The notes under the pieces are model-generated. The model was given only the letters and a program-made list of their open reading frames with translations, did not search any database and was not told the DNA's origin. A program made the position numbers and the translations under genes. DNA of 64,000 nt from NCBI RefSeq assembly GCF_018070025.1, contig NZ_JAGPYQ010000001.1, positions 3,906,001-3,970,000 on the forward strand. The letters run 5' to 3'. Shown here in pieces: positions 8,700 through 16,827 of the stretch. The stretch is from Streptomyces liliiviolaceus. GTDB lineage: Bacteria > Actinomycetota > Actinomycetes > Streptomycetales > Streptomycetaceae. How positions within the stretch are numbered: position 1 is the first letter of the stretch; each line of letters begins with the position of its first letter.

Positions 8700-9139
8700 A
8701 GGACACGAAGGGGCCGAACGGTCCGAGCGGTCCGAGCGGTCCGGGCGGTCCGGGCGGTCCGGTCGAGATCGGCGGGGTCTCGGACAAGCCCGCCGCCGGG
8801 ACCGAGGGGCCGGAGGAGCTGAGGCGCCAGATCGAGGAGACCCGTACGCAGCTCGGCGACACCGTCGAGGAGCTGGCGGCGAAGGCCGATGTGAAGGGGC
8901 GGGCGAAGGCGCGGGGGGCCGAGCTGAAGGACAGGGCGTCCGAGGCGGGGCACTCCGTGCAGGGCAAGGCGGTGCGGGCGGGGCATGTCGTGCAGGAGCG
9001 GGTGCCTCAGCCGGTGCGTCATGCCGCGACGGCGGTTGTTCAGGCCGGGTTGCGCAATCCCAAGCCGGTGCTGATCGCCGGGGCGGGGGTTGTGGTCGCG
9101 GCGGGGGTGTTGCGGCGGCGTCGCAACGGGCGCGGTTGA
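8696..9139 (+). CDS. DUF3618 domain protein with collagen-like N-terminus
   Basis: A 147-aa protein. Residues 8-24 form a Gly-Pro-Ser repeat encoded by a 9-bp tandem repeat. The DUF3618 core follows (LRRQIEETRTQLGDTVEEL, then AAKADVKGRAKAR), an amphipathic helix common in membrane-associated actinobacterial proteins. A single hydrophobic segment (VLIAGAGVVVAAGVL) sits near the C-terminus, ending with an Arg-rich tail, suggesting a tail-anchored protein. It is translationally coupled to the holin-like gene by ATGA and likely acts with it at the membrane. The precise role is unknown. Confidence 0.82.
   Translation: MKDTKGPNGPSGPSGPGGPGGPVEIGGVSDKPAAGTEGPEELRRQIEETRTQLGDTVEELAAKADVKGRAKARGAELKDRASEAGHSVQGKAVRAGHVVQERVPQPVRHAATAVVQAGLRNPKPVLIAGAGVVVAAGVLRRRRNGRG
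8720..8764. repeat. 9-bp tandem repeat inside the DUF3618 gene
   Basis: Five consecutive copies of GGTCCGRGC-type units (the last is GGTCCGGTC) encode the Gly-Pro-Ser/Gly stretch. Copy-number change would alter length in frame. Confidence 0.85.
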
Positions 9140-9215
9140 GTGACGGCTCGGCCGTGTTGTATCGGGGGCCCCTCGGGAGCGTTGTGATGCGTCTGCGGAC
9201 TGGTGGGGGCTGAGC

Positions 9216-9408
9216 GCGCAGTTCCCCGCGCCCCTAAAAGCGGGCCGGTTTTGTGTCTGCGGGCCGGTGAGGGTTGGTCGCGCCGTTCCTCGCGCCCCTC
9301 AAAGCGGGCCGGTTCTGTGTCTGCGGGTCTGTGGGGGCTGGTCGCGCCGTTCCCCGCGCCCCTGAAGATGGGCCGGTGGGGGCTTGTCGCGCTGTTCCTC
9401 GCGCCCCT
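9216..9408. repeat. Four same-orientation copies of the dispersed repeat
   Basis: Copies of the GCGCAGTTCCCCGCGCCCCT family lie at 9216-9235, 9280-9299, 9344-9363 and 9389-9408, all in the same direction and spaced 64, 64 and 45 bp. They look like a locally amplified 64-bp unit. They occupy the non-coding gap 9140-9569, which otherwise shows no gene. Confidence 0.85.
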
Positions 9409-9569
9409 GAAGGGCGCTGGTGGTGGGTCGGGAAACCCTGTCGGATGTGGGTTCGGTGTCGGATTTCCTGGGAAACTTGGACCTGGCTGGCTCCGGGTCG
9501 GTGGTGGTGTCGAAAGTGGGCGCCGTAACAGCCGACCGCGGCGTGTGGCGCCGCGAGGGGGAGAGTTCC

Positions 9570-11216
9570 TTGAACGTCACCACTACGGCGAGCGTCCCGC
9601 AGGGCCGGCGGGCAGCCACGCTCGTCATGGCCTGCGTGGGCGTGTTCGTCGCCTATCTGCCGGTCACCACCGTCTCGGTGAGCCTGCCGGCCATCCAGCG
9701 GGCGCTGCACGCGTCGACCGCCCAACTGGCCTGGGTGTCCGACGCCTTCGTCCTGCCCATGGCCGCCCTCATCCTCACCGCCGGAGTCGTCGGTGACGTC
9801 CACGGCCGCAAGAAGGTCTTCCAGGCGGGCCTGGCCTTCTGCGCCGCGGGCGCCGTCATAGCCCTGTCCGCCCAGTCGATCGAGGTCCTCTGGATCGGCC
9901 AGGCCTTCGCGGGCATCGGGGCCGCGGCGCTGCTGCCCACGACCCTCGCGCTGATCAGCCATGCGGTCCCCGACCACCGCGAACGCGGCAAGTTCATCGG
10001 CCTGTGGGCGACCTCCCTGCTGTCGGCCCTGGCCCTCGGCCCGATCATCGCGGGGCTCGTCCTCGAACACTTCGCCTGGCGGTGGATCTACCTCCTGGCG
10101 GTCCCCGCCTCGCTCGTCGCCATGGTCTTCGCGGCCCGGCTGCTGACCGACTCCCGCGCCGCCGGCTCGCGCAGGCTGGACTGGCCCGGCCAGCTCACCG
10201 CCGCCCTGGCGATCACCGCACTCGTCTACGGGGTCATCGAGGGCGGCGCCGGGTCCTTCACGGACACCAAGGTGCTGGTGGCCCTGTTCACGGCCGTCGT
10301 CGCCGGGGTTGCCTTCGTGCTGGTGGAGCGGCGCAGCGACAGCCCGATGCTCGACCTGAAGCTGTTCCGCAGCGCCGCCTTCAGCGCCACCACCCTGGTC
10401 GCCATGATCAGCTTCCTGGGCCTGATCGGGTTCTTCTTCGCCCTCAGCCTCTACTTCGGCATGGTCCAGCAGCTCAGCACCCTGGAGGCGGGCGCCCGGC
10501 TGGTGACGGTCAGCCTCATGGCCATCCTGGTGGGAGCGCCCGTCGGCCGCCTGATGCACCGGGTGTCGGCACGCCTCCTGATCACCGGCGGCCTGCTCGT
10601 CAGCGCGGGCGCCCTGCTGTCCCTGACCACGATCGACGCCGGCACCTCGTACGGCTCACTGGTCTGGCGGCTGGCGCTGCTGGGCCTCGGCATGGGCCTG
10701 GTCATCACGCCCATGACCGCCACCGCGGTCGCCTCCGTACCGCACCACCTCGCGGGCATGGCCGCCGCCGGGAACAACGCCTTCCGGCAGGTCGGCGGCG
10801 CCCTCGGCCCCGCCGTCCTGGGCGCCCTGCTCACCAGCCGGGCCACCGATTCCCTGTCCGGACACCTCACCGACGCGGGTCTGACGGGGGCACAGCGGCA
10901 GAGCGTCCTGTCGGCCGTGGACGGAGGCGGACTGGGCGCGGTCGCGCGGATGGACCTGGGCCCGGCCCAGGGGCGCGCCCTGGGCGCGCTGTCCGAGGCC
11001 TTCCTCGACGGCCTCCACCTGTGCCTGATCGTCTCCGCGCTGCTGACCCTGCTCGCCGCGGCGGTCGCGGCCGTCCTGCTGCGCGGCCCCCGGCAGACGA
11101 CGATGCCGGTGGCCGGATCCGGGGCGGGATCGAAGGCCGGCTCCGGATCCGGGGCGGGATCGAAGGCCGACTCCGCCCCGGGCGTCGAAACCGGAACCCG
11201 ATCGGCAGTGGGATGA
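9570..11216 (+). CDS. MFS drug/metabolite exporter, DHA2 (EmrB/QacA) 14-TM type
   Basis: A 548-aa membrane protein with the length and spacing of 14-helix DHA2 exporters, which extrude compounds using the proton gradient. The early VSDAFVLPMAALILTAGVVGD and the loop motif GDVHGRKKVF match DHA2 motif A. A long extracytoplasmic segment before the last helix is typical. The TTG at 9570 is preferred because GGGGGAGAG lies upstream; the longer reading frame from 9420 runs through intergenic repeats. The C-terminus carries a duplicated Gly/Ser/Ala linker of 2 x 10 residues. A near-perfect terminator follows, then an Lrp-type regulator that may control it. Confidence 0.88.
   Translation: MNVTTTASVPQGRRAATLVMACVGVFVAYLPVTTVSVSLPAIQRALHASTAQLAWVSDAFVLPMAALILTAGVVGDVHGRKKVFQAGLAFCAAGAVIALSAQSIEVLWIGQAFAGIGAAALLPTTLALISHAVPDHRERGKFIGLWATSLLSALALGPIIAGLVLEHFAWRWIYLLAVPASLVAMVFAARLLTDSRAAGSRRLDWPGQLTAALAITALVYGVIEGGAGSFTDTKVLVALFTAVVAGVAFVLVERRSDSPMLDLKLFRSAAFSATTLVAMISFLGLIGFFFALSLYFGMVQQLSTLEAGARLVTVSLMAILVGAPVGRLMHRVSARLLITGGLLVSAGALLSLTTIDAGTSYGSLVWRLALLGLGMGLVITPMTATAVASVPHHLAGMAAAGNNAFRQVGGALGPAVLGALLTSRATDSLSGHLTDAGLTGAQRQSVLSAVDGGGLGAVARMDLGPAQGRALGALSEAFLDGLHLCLIVSALLTLLAAAVAAVLLRGPRQTTMPVAGSGAGSKAGSGSGAGSKADSAPGVETGTRSAVG
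11116..11175. repeat. 30-bp direct tandem duplication in the exporter C-terminus
   Basis: Two 30-bp copies (11116-11145 and 11146-11175) starting GGATCCGGGGCGGGATCGAA differ at one base. They encode a repeated Gly-Ser-Gly-Ala-Gly-Ser-Lys-Ala motif in the cytoplasmic tail. Confidence 0.9.
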
Positions 11217-11280
11217 ACCCGCGGCGGTGATCCGACGTCTTACCGGGTGCCCTCCGTGGGGACGGGACGGGCGCCGGTGC

Positions 11281-11320
11281 GAGGCCCGGACCCGGGAACA
11301 CACTCCCGGGTCCGGGCCTC
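11281..11320 (+). terminator. Strong terminator after the MFS exporter
   Basis: A perfect 17-bp stem (GAGGCCCGGACCCGGGA and its complement) closes a 6-nt loop ACACAC, 65 bp after the exporter stop. Its position rules out starts of the next gene upstream of about 11320. Confidence 0.9.
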
Positions 11321-11406
11321 ACTCTCGCTCCGCGACCCTGCCCGATGGGATGATCGTCGGCGGTTCCCCGTCCATGCCGTCCCGGCCAGAGAGCGGAAGC
11401 GCGCCC

Positions 11407-12390
11407 GTGGAGTCCCGCACGACCGACCCCCTCGACCCCCTCGATCTGAAGCTGCTGCAGGCGCTGCAGCTGGACGGCCGGGCGCCGTTCAGCCGGCTCG
11501 CGGAGGTCCTCGGCGTCTCCGACCAGACCGTCGCTCGCCGCTACCGGCGTCTGCGCACCACGGTGGGGCTGCGCGTGCTCGGCATGACCGACGAGAGCCG
11601 GCTCGGCAGACAGAGCTGGGTCGTCCGGCTGCGCTGCACGCCCGACGCGGCGGAACAACTGGCCGCCGCACTGGCCCGGCGCCCCGACACCTCGTACATC
11701 GGGCTGTTCTCCGGGGGCACCGAGCTGATGTGCGCGATGAAGCCGCGGTCCAGTCAGGAGCGGGACGAACTGCTCTTCGACCGGCTGCCGCGCACTCCGC
11801 GCGTCATCTCGGTCAGCGCGCACTGCCTGCTGCACTCCTACTACGGCGGCCCGCTCGGCTGGCTCAACAAACTGCGGGCCCTCGACCCCCACGAGGAGGC
11901 CGCGCTGACCCCGCCTCCCGTCGCCACGCCCACCGATCCCGTCACCCTGGACGCGCAGGACGAGGCGCTGCTCGCCGTGCTCCGGCGCGACGGCAGGACC
12001 CCGCTCACCGCACTCCAGAGCGGCACCGGGCAGACGGAGTCGGCGGTCAAACGGCGCCTGGACCGGCTGCGTGCCTGCGGGGTCCTCTACTTCGACGTCC
12101 AGCACGACCGCCAGTCGCTGGGGCACTCCAGCGACGCGATGCTCTGGCTCACGGTGGCTCCCTCCGCCCTCGACGCGGTCGGGCGCGCGCTGGCGGGGCA
12201 CCCCGAGGTCGGCTTCGCCGCGGCCGTCACCGGCCAGGCCAACATCGTCGCCGCCGTCCTGTGCCGCGACACCGGCGCCCTGTACTCGTACCTGAGCGAG
12301 CGGATCGGGGGCCTCGACGGCGTCCAGGCCGTGGAGACCGTCCTCACCCTGCGCCAGATCAAACAGCTCACCTACGAGCCCGGCCGCTGA
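11407..12390 (+). CDS. Lrp/AsnC-family regulator with two DNA-binding/RAM modules
   Basis: A 327-aa protein, about twice the usual Lrp length. Two half-proteins are visible: DLKLLQALQLDGRAPFSRLA with VSDQTVARRYRRL near residues 11-50, and DEALLAVLRRDGRTPLTALQ with TESAVKRRLDRL near residue 183 onward. Each is followed by an alpha/beta ligand-sensing segment. GTG 11407 has GGAAG 7 nt upstream and gives a family-like N-terminus; ATG 11374 is the alternative. The in-frame start at 11227 is excluded by the terminator at 11281-11320. Being next to the MFS exporter suggests it controls export. Confidence 0.82.
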   Translation: MESRTTDPLDPLDLKLLQALQLDGRAPFSRLAEVLGVSDQTVARRYRRLRTTVGLRVLGMTDESRLGRQSWVVRLRCTPDAAEQLAAALARRPDTSYIGLFSGGTELMCAMKPRSSQERDELLFDRLPRTPRVISVSAHCLLHSYYGGPLGWLNKLRALDPHEEAALTPPPVATPTDPVTLDAQDEALLAVLRRDGRTPLTALQSGTGQTESAVKRRLDRLRACGVLYFDVQHDRQSLGHSSDAMLWLTVAPSALDAVGRALAGHPEVGFAAAVTGQANIVAAVLCRDTGALYSYLSERIGGLDGVQAVETVLTLRQIKQLTYEPGR

Positions 12391-12418
12391 CCGCCTGCCG
12401 TCCCGTGCGCGGACACGA

Positions 12419-12455
12419 CCGGGCCCGGCCCCCCTGACATCGGGGCCGGGCCCGG
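12419..12455. terminator. Bidirectional terminator between convergent genes
   Basis: A 14-bp perfect stem CCGGGCCCGGCCCC/GGGGCCGGGCCCGG with a 9-nt loop lies between the Lrp-type gene (plus) and the secreted nuclease (minus), serving both ends. Confidence 0.85.
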
Positions 12456-12495
12456 CGGCGTACGGCCGGAGTCAATCCGGCCGGGACCCGGACGG

Positions 12496-14328
12496 CTACG
12501 GGCGGAACCGCAGCACCTGCGGGTCGTGGTCGCTGATCTGGTCGGAGAACTCCGAGTTGATGTGCACGCTGTCGAAGGTGAAGTCGCGGTCCTTGCGGAT
12601 CGACGGGCTGATCAGGATCTGGTCGAGGACCTGGCTGTTGCCCTGGTAGTCGTAGCTGTAACGCTCGCTCCTCGGCAGGGACTTGACGGCCGACCAGAGG
12701 GCGCCGTCGGCCTCCAGGAGCTTCGTCGTCGTCGAGAACTCGAAGTCGTTGATGTCGCCGAGCGTGACGACGTCCGCGTTCCGCTGCTTCGCCAGGATGT
12801 CCTTGACGAAGGCGTTCACCGCGGTCGCCTGGAGGTGGCGCTGCGTCTCCGAACTGCGCGACGGCGGCTGGAACTGCGAGTGCAGCGCCTGGTCGCCGCC
12901 CTTGGACGCGAAGTGGTTCGCGATCACGAAGACCGACTCGCCGCGGAAGGTGAACTCGCCCGCGAGCGGCTTGCGGCTGTTCGTCCAGGCCGCGTTCGCC
13001 GGGTCGATACGGCCGGGGGAGGCCGTCAGCCGCGCCTTGCCGCGCACCTTCGTGACCCCGACGGCGGTGGTGGCGTCGCCGCCCGGGCGGTCGACGAAGG
13101 AGACCCGTGCCGGGTTGTAGAGGAACGCCTGGCGGATGTTGCCGCCCGGCTCACCGCCGTCCGCGAGGTCCACCGGGTCGATGGACCGCCACTCGTAGGC
13201 AGGGCCGCCGGCGGCCACGATCGCGTCGGTCAGCTTCTTCAGCGTCAGGTCGGCGGCGACCGTACCGTCGTTCGTCGCGCCGTTGTTGTCCTGGATCTCC
13301 TCCAGGGACACGATGTCGGGCGACTGCAGGTGGTCCACGATCGCGGCCGCGTGATCGGCGAACGTACCGTCGCCCGGGTCGAGGTTCTCGACGTTGTACG
13401 TGGCGACCGCGAGCTCCGTGCGCGACTGCTTGCGGGTCGTCTCGCGCTCCAGGCCGCCGGCCTCGACCGTGCCGATGGTGCGGGCGGTCAGCGTGTAGCC
13501 GCCGAACTGGTTGTAGTCGAGCGGGCCTTCGGTGGTGCCCTTCAGGGTGTCCCCGACGTTCGCCGTCGGGAACGGCTGCGTGGCGGTCGGGATCAACGAC
13601 TGGATCTGCAGCCGGCCGGTGTTCTGCGCGGAGTACGAGCCGTACACCGTGCCGCCGCGGCGGTTCGGGTTCTCGTGCGGCTTGACCGTCACCCACAGTT
13701 CCGAGTACGGGTCGGTCGCCGTGACCACGCGCGACGAGCCGATCGCGACGTTCATCCCTTCCAGGGACTCGTAGAAGTCCAGGGCGTACTTCTTCGGCCG
13801 CAGCGTGAGGTTGTTCGTCGAGCCGGCCGCCGCCGGGTCGCCCTCGGGAGCGTACGCGGCGGGTACGGAACGGCTGTCGACGACGGTGGCCGCGGGCAGC
13901 GCGTTGCCGCTCGACACGACCGTGACCGTCGGACGGGTGATCTCGGTGACCGACTGGTTGCCCGTCGAGGCACCGCCCGGTACGAACTCCGTGACCGTGC
14001 CCGAGACGGTGACCGAGTCGCCGACGGCGACCTTCGGCGTGGAGCTGGTGAAGACGAAGACGCCCTCACTGGTGGCCGGGTCGTCGTCCGGGGCCGTGCC
14101 CTGGATCCAGAAACCGCGGGACGAACCGTAGGTCCGTACGCCCGTGACGATTCCGGCCACATCCGTGACCTGCTGACCCGCGAGCGGGGACGTCCGGGTG
14201 GAGCCCTGGATGTCGTGGACGGCCACGGCGTCCGCGTGGGCGGGCGACGTGACGACCACCGAGGAGACCGTGGAACAGACGGCGGCGACGGTGAGCGCGG
14301 CGATGCGTGCGGAAGACTTGCTCGGCAA
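12496..14328 (-). CDS. Secreted endonuclease/exonuclease/phosphatase-family nuclease
   Basis: A 610-aa exported protein. The TTG at 14328 has GGAGG 7 nt upstream and gives a clean Sec signal peptide ending SPAHA-DA; the in-frame ATG at 14430 lies upstream of that site. The N-terminal half carries an OB-fold-like region (VTDVAGIVTGVRT, GVFVFT) as in ExeM/YhcR-type extracellular nucleases. The C-terminal half is the EEP catalytic domain with YNVENLD, SLEEIQD (metal-binding Glu), NHFASKGGD, LGDINDF and SDHDPQV. It likely degrades extracellular DNA/RNA to supply nucleosides and phosphate. Possible phosphate control is noted separately. Confidence 0.88.
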   Translation of the reverse strand: MPSKSSARIAALTVAAVCSTVSSVVVTSPAHADAVAVHDIQGSTRTSPLAGQQVTDVAGIVTGVRTYGSSRGFWIQGTAPDDDPATSEGVFVFTSSTPKVAVGDSVTVSGTVTEFVPGGASTGNQSVTEITRPTVTVVSSGNALPAATVVDSRSVPAAYAPEGDPAAAGSTNNLTLRPKKYALDFYESLEGMNVAIGSSRVVTATDPYSELWVTVKPHENPNRRGGTVYGSYSAQNTGRLQIQSLIPTATQPFPTANVGDTLKGTTEGPLDYNQFGGYTLTARTIGTVEAGGLERETTRKQSRTELAVATYNVENLDPGDGTFADHAAAIVDHLQSPDIVSLEEIQDNNGATNDGTVAADLTLKKLTDAIVAAGGPAYEWRSIDPVDLADGGEPGGNIRQAFLYNPARVSFVDRPGGDATTAVGVTKVRGKARLTASPGRIDPANAAWTNSRKPLAGEFTFRGESVFVIANHFASKGGDQALHSQFQPPSRSSETQRHLQATAVNAFVKDILAKQRNADVVTLGDINDFEFSTTTKLLEADGALWSAVKSLPRSERYSYDYQGNSQVLDQILISPSIRKDRDFTFDSVHINSEFSDQISDHDPQVLRFRP

Positions 14329-14463
14329 CGAAATCCCTCCGGGGACGTGCGTGGGCGCCGGGACGAGGGTGGGACGGAGTGGGGCGAGGGTGGAATCTAC
14401 GCGCGTCAATCTCGTGCCAGGCCAGGGCACTTGTCAAGGTTTCCTGGCTTAACACTTCTGACA

Positions 14464-14475
14464 GGTTCATGAACC
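14464..14475. promoter_or_regulatory. 12-bp palindrome and possible PHO-type site upstream of the nuclease
   Basis: GGTTCATGAACC is a perfect palindrome in the 332-bp divergent gap (14329-14660) between the nuclease and the hypothetical at 14661. On the minus strand it reads GTTCATGAACC followed by TGTCAGAAGTG, a weak pair of 11-nt units resembling a PHO box, with TTGACA further downstream. Nothing else gene-like is seen in this gap. Confidence 0.4.
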
Positions 14476-14660
14476 GGGCGGCATGGGCCCAAATCCGTCT
14501 AGGCTGAGGTCGTGTCTCCGGGCGGCCGGAGGGCGTTCTCCCGGGCGGCTCCGGGGCGCCGCGTCGCGCGTCCGGACGGGCGCCGGACACGCGAGTCGAG
14601 TACAGCCGGGCGCCGAGATACGAGATCGACGTCCGACGTTCGTCCTAGGAGAACCAGCCG

Positions 14661-16100
14661 ATGTCAGACAGCTCCCCCCTGCCGCCGGTGCGTCTGCACT
14701 CCGAAGCGGAGCTCGCACGGGACGCGCTCGCCACGCCGCTCCTGTCGCGTGCCGTGCGGCTCGCCCGCTGGGCCGGCCCGGACACCCGGGTCGGCGCCGG
14801 AGGCGAACTCGTCGAGGAACAGCTCGCGGCCGCCGCCGCGGAACTGGCACTCGACGGCGAGGACGCCGCGGCCTACGCCAGCGAGGCCTGGCGGGTGGCC
14901 GTGGACACCGGGCTCGTCGCGGTCGTGGACGAGGAGGAGGGCACGGTCGCCGCCGGCGCCGATCTGACCCTCGTCCTCTCCGGAGCACCGCAGGACGTCC
15001 TCGGACTGTGGCTCGGCGCCCTGGAGACGGTCCTCGCCGACGCGAGCGTGCCCGACCTCGACGACCTCGTGGACGCCATGGACGAAGGCGGCGAGATCGA
15101 CTTCTCCACGCTGGACTGGGACCCCGAGGCCGAGGCCGAGTTCCTCGACGGCGTCCTCGGCAACCTCTACCTCCTGACCGCCAGCGAGGACGGACCCGGC
15201 GACGGCCCGGTGCCGCTGCCCGCGCTCGCCGCGTCGATGATCGTGCCCGACGACATGGGGGAGCCCACCAACGACGTCCTGGAGCAGGTCTCGGACGCGA
15301 TGATGCGGCTCGACGACCAGTTCCGGGTGCTGGAACTGGTGGGGCTCGTCGACTTCCAGCCGGTCGACGAGGCGCTCATGGCCGAGGTGGGCGAGGAACC
15401 CGCCGCCTCGTCCGCCGAGGCCGTGGACGACACGGACGTCTCCCGGTACGGGATGGTGCGGCTCACCCCGCTCGGGGTGTACGGCATCCGGGCGCGGCTC
15501 CTGGAGGCCGGGTTTGCGGCGCCCGCGGTGGGCGACCTCGCGGACAAGGGCGCCGACGTCCTCCTCGACAGCACGTCCGCGTTCCCGCCCATGGCCGCGC
15601 AGGCGGAGACCGAGCAGTGGCTCGCCCGGCGTGAACCCCTCGCCGCCGCGCGGGAGTTGCTCGCCGCGGCGCGCGGGGCCGACGCGGGGGCGCCGCTGCG
15701 GCGGCTGCGCTGTCAGCAGGCACTGTCCCTCGTCGGGACCGAGGCCGCGCCCGCGCTGCACGAGGTGCTCGACGACGGCGAGCTGGGTGGGCTCGCGCGG
15801 GTCTGGCTCGCCGAACGGGGCGTTCCGGACGTGCCGCCGCCGTCCGAGGAGATGGTCTTCTGGCTGACCGTCGACACGATCGCCGCGCAGCTCGCGGCCG
15901 AGGGGAACTCCGAGGAGTTGCAGGCGCTGGTGGAGGGGCTCGCGGCGCAGCACGGGTCGTTCTTCGCGGCGGCCTGGCGGGTGGAGCATCCTGCTACGCC
16001 GGATGTGCTGGAGGCGATGGGGCGGTTGCATCCGGACAAGAAGGTGGCGAAGGAGGCGCGGAAGGCTGCGTTCAAGGCTCGGTCGCAGCAAGGGGGGTAG
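14661..16100 (+). CDS. Conserved hypothetical protein, helical, acidic
   Basis: A 479-aa protein with AGGAGA 8 nt before its ATG. It is rich in Ala, Glu, Asp and Leu, has no signal peptide or membrane helix, and looks largely helical. The C-terminal third contains repeated short helices (RELLAAARGADAGAPLRRL, ALHEVLDDGELGGLARVWL), suggesting HEAT-like packing, then a basic tail KKVAKEARKAAFKARSQ. I do not recognise a domain with a known function. It is transcribed alone between the divergent nuclease and a composite palindromic element. Confidence 0.75.
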   Translation: MSDSSPLPPVRLHSEAELARDALATPLLSRAVRLARWAGPDTRVGAGGELVEEQLAAAAAELALDGEDAAAYASEAWRVAVDTGLVAVVDEEEGTVAAGADLTLVLSGAPQDVLGLWLGALETVLADASVPDLDDLVDAMDEGGEIDFSTLDWDPEAEAEFLDGVLGNLYLLTASEDGPGDGPVPLPALAASMIVPDDMGEPTNDVLEQVSDAMMRLDDQFRVLELVGLVDFQPVDEALMAEVGEEPAASSAEAVDDTDVSRYGMVRLTPLGVYGIRARLLEAGFAAPAVGDLADKGADVLLDSTSAFPPMAAQAETEQWLARREPLAAARELLAAARGADAGAPLRRLRCQQALSLVGTEAAPALHEVLDDGELGGLARVWLAERGVPDVPPPSEEMVFWLTVDTIAAQLAAEGNSEELQALVEGLAAQHGSFFAAAWRVEHPATPDVLEAMGRLHPDKKVAKEARKAAFKARSQQGG

Positions 16101-16110
16101 GGGGTTTGTT

Positions 16111-16311
16111 GTTTTCGCCCCCGCCGCCCCTACCCGTCCCGTCACTGACTCGGGGGCCAGCCCCCGAACCCCCGCTCCTCAAACGCCGGAGGGGCTGAAA
16201 CGTATTCAGCCCGTCCGGCGTTTGAGGACGAGCGCGGAGCGCGATACGGGGGCGAGGGGGCGCAGCCCCCATGCAGTGACGGGAAGGGTAGGGGCGGCGG
16301 GGGCGGGAAAC
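16111..16311. repeat. Composite nested palindromic element, copy 1
   Basis: Outer arms of about 37 bp at 16111-16147 and 16274-16311 are almost perfectly complementary (left arm contains CGCCCCCGCCGCCCCTACCC). Inside lies a second hairpin at 16176-16228: a 15-bp perfect stem TCCTCAAACGCCGGA/TCCGGCGTTTGAGGA and, within it, GGGCTGAA/TTCAGCCC. The inner hairpin matches a repeat type common in Streptomyces intergenic regions. The element sits between convergent genes and likely also terminates transcription. Confidence 0.88.
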
Positions 16312-16316
16312 GCGGG

Positions 16317-16544
16317 TCAGGGGTCGGACGGGTCGTCCATGGAGAGGACTCGCACCGGGATGCCCTCCAGGGCGTCCGGGATCGTGTCCTCGGGGCGGAG
16401 CCCGTCGCGGGGCACCTTGCGCGTGACGAACACGACGACGACATCCTCGCCGGACTCCTCGTCCCGCCCCGTCCCGACCCCACTCACATTGGCCATCGCC
16501 AGCAACCGCTCCTCATGAAGATGGCGTGCCTGACGTGCGTCCAC
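16317..16544 (-). CDS. Small conserved hypothetical protein
   Basis: A 75-aa protein starting at a GTG with GGAGG 9 nt upstream. The sequence VSGVGTGRDEESGEDVVVVFVTRKVP followed by IPDALEGIPVRVLSMDDPSDP resembles a short beta-rich module seen at the N-terminus of some trypsin-like proteases (a Gly-Val-Gly strand, a hydrophobic strand, then Leu-Glu-Gly-Ile-Pro-Val). Here it stands alone, with no protease domain following. It could be a free-standing module or a remnant. Function unknown. Confidence 0.6.
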   Translation of the reverse strand: MDARQARHLHEERLLAMANVSGVGTGRDEESGEDVVVVFVTRKVPRDGLRPEDTIPDALEGIPVRVLSMDDPSDP

Positions 16545-16720
16545 TTCAGCTCGCCTCCCATGCGCCGTCCGGTCCTGCCGGTTCTGCCGGTCCTTGGTTC
16601 CGAGATTATTCCGGTCCGCACTGCGGGTGCGAGGGCTGATGGGCCGTATGGGGGGGGCGTGGGGCCGAAGGGACGGATCGGGGCGCGTTCACACAACGGG
16701 GGCCCGGAAAGTCGGACGGC

Positions 16721-16742
16721 GTTCAACCGGCGTTCAGTCACG
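16721..16742 (+). promoter_or_regulatory. PHO box upstream of phoX
   Basis: Two adjacent 11-nt direct-repeat units, GTTCAACCGGC (16721-16731) and GTTCAGTCACG (16732-16742), match the Streptomyces PhoP-binding unit pattern GTTCACC plus four bases. A further GTTCACACAAC lies at 16687. The sites are 85 bp or more upstream of the phoX ATG. Confidence 0.65.
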
Positions 16743-16827
16743 GGCGGGACCGTGTGGCCGACCCCCGGGTCCGCCGCACCCCGCTCGCCGCTCGCCACGG
16801 TCACACTCCACCGTCACAGGAGACAGC

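Noticed and set aside
9216..9408. CRISPR array
   Set aside because: Repeats are long imperfect GC-rich units, spacers are similar to each other, and no cas gene is present.
9420..9569. Longer MFS exporter N-terminus
   Set aside because: It begins at the end of the dispersed repeat cluster and lacks a ribosome-binding site; the TTG at 9570 has one.
11227..11406. Extended N-terminus of the Lrp-type regulator
   Set aside because: The extra 60 codons would be translated from the perfect terminator hairpin at 11281-11320.
14329..14430. Longer start of the nuclease at 14430
   Set aside because: The TTG at 14328 has GGAGG at the right distance and gives a clean signal peptide; the extension would add an arginine/proline-rich segment ahead of it.
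12526..14472. Long plus-strand reading frame opposite the nuclease
   Set aside because: It is a mirror of the coding frame on the other strand: composition is the complement of a real gene and no domain is recognisable. Similar large shadows elsewhere (for example 42230 region, 40207-42480 minus, 50791-52803 minus) were dropped for the same reason.
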